Of a stretch of 64,000 nucleotides of DNA, positions 61,569 through 64,000 are shown piece by piece. Below the pieces are notes generated by a model. That model was not told where the DNA came from. It ran no database searches and saw nothing but the letters and a program-made list of their open reading frames with translations. The first letter of the stretch is position 1; each line of letters opens with the position of its first letter. This DNA comes from Thiemannella venezuelensis (lineage in GTDB: Bacteria; Actinomycetota; Actinomycetes; Streptosporangiales; Streptosporangiaceae): assembly GCF_014203605.1 (NCBI RefSeq), contig NZ_JACHJJ010000001.1, positions 620,001-684,000 of the forward strand, in the 5' to 3' direction. Position numbers and translations under genes: made by a program.

Positions 61569-61634
61569 GTGCCGAACTGGTGCCGAACCCGTGCCGAACC
61601 TGTGGCGAACCGGTGCCGGGCCGGTGGCGGGTCG
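61569..61634. repeat. Six tandem 11-bp repeats in the kinase-GH48 intergenic region
   Basis: Six head-to-tail units with consensus GTGCCGAACCG run from 61569 to 61634: the first three differ only in the last two bases, the fourth has GTGG, and the last two are GGG variants. The period equals about one DNA turn, so all copies face the same side. It lies between the kinase stop (61728) and the GH48 promoter. Confidence 0.85.
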
Positions 61635-61727
61635 CGGACGGAGCCGACGGATTCCGTTGAAGATACCGTGGTCGGTCAGGGCAGGAGCCAGGCTCCACCG
61701 GGGAGGCGCTCACCCGCATCCTCACTG

Positions 61728-63911
61728 TCAGGGCAGGGGCGGGCTGGCCAGCCGGGCGCGCTCCAGGGCGAGTTCCGGCCAGAACGTCCCCGGGGGCGGG
61801 GTCTCCGCACGGTAGACGGGGTCCTCGGGACCGTCGGTGCCGCGCGTGCAGGGCCCGTTGGCGTGGCCGGGCACGGAGATCCACAGGTAGGCGTCGACCA
61901 GTTCGCCGCTCGTCGCCGTCGTCGGCCGGAAGCCGACGCCTCGGCCGGGAGGGTTGCACCAGGTCTGCGGCTTCGGATAGGCCGTCTCGGGAACCCACTC
62001 GCCCCGGCCGTTGCGGCTGGTGTCGATCACGAAGTGCGGCAGCGCGGCCGGGTCGTCCGGCGCCGCCGCGATCTCCGCGTCGAGGCAGTCGTCCGTTCCC
62101 GCCGTCACCTGGACGTACACGCATCTGGCGAGCCGGGCGCCGTAGGCGGCGAGTCCTTCCGTCCGCTGGTACCCGCTCGCGTTGAGGAAGAAGCCGTCGG
62201 CCTCGGTGATCTTCGCCTTGACGAGCCGCCGGCCCATTTCGCTCAGCGCGGGCCACTTCTCGAAGCTGCCGTCGAGGTAGACGGCGGTGCGGGGCAGCTC
62301 GCCGAGCCGTTCGACCGCGTAGGAGAGGTCGCCGAAGCGGCGCTCGGTGGCCGCGTCGTCACCCAGCCCGCACTCCTCCGTACCGGGGATCTTCACGAGG
62401 CTCTCCGGTTCCAGGATCACCACGGCCCGCGCGTCGCCGATCTCCTCGGCGACCTGGTCGATCCAGGACCGGTAGGCGGAGGCGTCCGCCGCGCCGCCGG
62501 CCGGACGGCAGTTCCTGAGCGGCACGTTGTAGCCGACGAAGACCGGGACGGAGCCGGCCTTCCCGGCCGCGCGCAGGGTCGCGGCGACGGTACGGCGGGC
62601 CTTGTCCGCAGGGCCCTTCAACCAGACGGCCTGGGGGACCGCGGCCAGCGCCTCCATCAGCTCCGCGTCCCGCGCCCGGCCGGCCGCGGCCCAGAGCCTC
62701 GCCTGCCCGGCGGCCTCGTTCTCCGGCGCGAACAGGCGGACGCCCTCTTCGTCGAGGGGGTTGGGGCCGGTGGCGCCGAGCGGAGGGGCGGAGGAGGACG
62801 GGGCGGCGGGCCCGCTCGCCGGCCCCCGCTCCACCGCGCCCGACGCGGCGGGGGAGGACACCGCGGAGGACGGCCCAGCGGGAGACGACGCGGACGGGAC
62901 GGCTTCCCCCGCGGAGCCCGCCTGCGGCACGACGAAGGCCGCGGCCACCGCGGCCGCGACGGCCGCCAGGGCTCCCGCACCCGTCCACGGGCGGCGGCCG
63001 AACGCCGTCAGGGCGCCCCTGAGGGCCGGTCCGCGGCCCTCCTCCCCGCCCGGAGCCCCTCGCGTGCCGCGGGCCCGGCCCGCGGTTGCGCCGGGGTCCA
63101 CGGGCAGCACCCCCGAACCCGTGCTGAGCGCGTCCAGCAGGTCCTGCGGGGTCGGGCGGGCGGCGGGATCCTTGGCGAGGGCGGCCGTGACGAGCGGGAG
63201 GAGGCGATCGGGCAGCCCGGACAGGTCGGGCTCGCCGTGCGCCACCCGGTACAGGAGGGCGGGGACGGCTCCGGTGCCGAAGGGCCCGTGCCCGGTGGCG
63301 GCGTAGACGAGCACCCCGCCCCAGGCGAAGACGTCCGATGCCGGGGTGGCCGGGTCTCCCTTCACCTGCTCCGGCGACATGAACGCGGGGGTGCCGACCA
63401 GCACGCTGCTGGTCTTGCCGGAGCCCTCGGCCAGCCGGGCGATGCCGAAGTCGATGACCCTGGGCCCGACCGGGGAGAGCAGCACGTTCGAGGGTTTGAG
63501 GTCACGGTGGACGACCTGGGCCCCGTGGATGGCCCGCAGGGCGACCGCGATGCTGGCGGCCAGGCCGTCGAGGCTGGAGCCGGTGAGCGGGCCGCCGGTC
63601 CGGACGGCCTGCTCCAGGCTGGGGCCGGGCACGAACTCCGTCGCCAGGTAGGCCAGGGCGCCGTCCACGTCGGCGGCGAGCACCGGGGCGGTGCAGAACC
63701 GGGCGACCCGCTGGGCGGCGGTCACCTCCTGCCGGAACCGGCCGCGGAAGCCGGGATCGTCGGCGAGGTGCGCGTGGATCACCTTGACCGCCACCTGGGC
63801 GCCCGCCTCGTCACGGGCGAGGTAGACCAGGCCCATCCCGCCCTGGCCGAGGCGGCCGAGCAGGGTGTAGGGGCCGATCCGGCGCGGATCGCCGTCCCTC
63901 AGCTCGTCCAT
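61728..63911 (-). CDS. Membrane Ser/Thr protein kinase fused to an extracellular GH6-like domain with lost catalytic residues
   Basis: The 727-aa protein has a Hanks-type kinase domain (about 12-265) with glycine loop LGQGGMGLVY, K43 in VAVKVI, HRDLKPSN (D137), D154-F-G and MSPEQ, so it should be active. A single span (about 312-329) and a Ser/Ala/Pro linker follow. Residues ~385-727 form a GH6 cellulase fold, recognised by YNVPLRNC, VILEPESL, FVIDTSRNG, TWCNPPGRG and DAYLWISVPG. Canonical catalytic aspartates are replaced: R-D-C reads R466-N467-C468, E-P-D reads E501-P502-E503, and the PGxxDG aspartate is N685 (PGHANG). I infer a non-hydrolytic carbohydrate receptor that signals through the kinase. 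It lies directly upstream of the cellulase genes, same strand. Confidence 0.9.
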   Translation of the reverse strand: MDELRDGDPRRIGPYTLLGRLGQGGMGLVYLARDEAGAQVAVKVIHAHLADDPGFRGRFRQEVTAAQRVARFCTAPVLAADVDGALAYLATEFVPGPSLEQAVRTGGPLTGSSLDGLAASIAVALRAIHGAQVVHRDLKPSNVLLSPVGPRVIDFGIARLAEGSGKTSSVLVGTPAFMSPEQVKGDPATPASDVFAWGGVLVYAATGHGPFGTGAVPALLYRVAHGEPDLSGLPDRLLPLVTAALAKDPAARPTPQDLLDALSTGSGVLPVDPGATAGRARGTRGAPGGEEGRGPALRGALTAFGRRPWTGAGALAAVAAAVAAAFVVPQAGSAGEAVPSASSPAGPSSAVSSPAASGAVERGPASGPAAPSSSAPPLGATGPNPLDEEGVRLFAPENEAAGQARLWAAAGRARDAELMEALAAVPQAVWLKGPADKARRTVAATLRAAGKAGSVPVFVGYNVPLRNCRPAGGAADASAYRSWIDQVAEEIGDARAVVILEPESLVKIPGTEECGLGDDAATERRFGDLSYAVERLGELPRTAVYLDGSFEKWPALSEMGRRLVKAKITEADGFFLNASGYQRTEGLAAYGARLARCVYVQVTAGTDDCLDAEIAAAPDDPAALPHFVIDTSRNGRGEWVPETAYPKPQTWCNPPGRGVGFRPTTATSGELVDAYLWISVPGHANGPCTRGTDGPEDPVYRAETPPPGTFWPELALERARLASPPLP

Positions 63912-64000
63912 CGGCCCCCCGTCGGAACTCGGCCCTAGGATGATAAAGGAACGGCCGGGCCGTCACGGGTCCGGGCTTTCTGATTTCAATGAATTTTGTG
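63912..64000. other. Upstream region of the kinase gene, window end
   Basis: This is the 5' region of the minus-strand kinase gene. TATCAT and TAGGGC (near 63935) are possible -10 words, and GGGGGG lies near the ribosome-site position. Nothing else can be supported. Confidence 0.4.

Noticed and set aside
61728-63911. Reading the GH6-like domain as an active membrane-tethered cellulase
   Set aside because: Three signature acidic residues are altered (N467, E503, N685). E503 alone could perhaps act as an acid, but the combined changes make hydrolysis unlikely.

Overview
The window is high-GC actinomycete DNA, most likely from a filamentous, cellulose-degrading member of the Streptosporangiales; this placement is an inference from gene content. 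Supporting signs are a mycothiol synthase (mshD), a GlnR-type orphan regulator, the MurT/GatD lipid II amidation pair, many leaderless TAnnnT promoters, a 27-aa cysteine-type leader peptide ahead of sulfur genes, and TGGGAGCGCTCCCA boxes of the CebR/CelR type.

Layout. 0-9 kb: truncated GNAT, Fe(II)/2-oxoglutarate oxygenase, DrrAB-like ABC exporter, a large SARP-NB-ARC-TPR regulator, a small tyrosine phosphatase, an alpha/beta hydrolase, an SRPBCC protein. 8.6-15.5 kb: an accessory island beside tRNA-Gly(CCC). A 43-bp copy of the tRNA 3' part lies 3.6 kb away, two decayed integrase ends each point at a tRNA copy, and the enclosed segment carries a HTH/ImmA-IrrE-type peptidase gene overlapping a PIN-like gene. 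15.6-31 kb: dcd, an MFS transporter, DUF47-Pit phosphate uptake, MerR, mshD, a secreted 5'-nucleotidase, a GH87-like secreted glucanase, glnR, MoaD/ThiS-like protein, an LmeA-like lipid-binding protein, an ECF sigma/anti-sigma pair, and a thiosulfate sulfurtransferase operon behind a leader peptide. 31-40 kb: membrane and secreted proteins of unknown role, divergent from a HerA-like ATPase and a membrane-anchored partner whose own P-loop looks degenerate. 40-52 kb: housekeeping and regulator genes (murT-gatD, DsrE, nitrobindin-like, TetR/flavin monooxygenase, Fur, YgfZ, HxlR/NmrA, dtd, asparaginase, SGNH lipoprotein), plus a candidate small structured RNA with a 13-codon ORF.

52-64 kb is a polysaccharide-degradation cluster on the minus strand, in transcription order: a kinase-GH6 fusion, GH48, GH9-CBM3-FN3-CBM2, GH5 mannanase-FN3-CBM2, GH10 xylanase-FN3-CBM2. 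The first gene is the most striking object in the window. It encodes a complete Ser/Thr kinase domain, one membrane span, and an outside domain of the GH6 cellulase fold in which all three signature catalytic aspartates are replaced (N467, E503, N685). I propose a cellulose or cello-oligosaccharide receptor kinase built from a dead cellulase and placed next to the enzymes it may control. The GH48 gene has two CebR-type boxes 117 bp apart on either side of its start codon, and an array of six 11-bp repeats lies in the same intergenic region.
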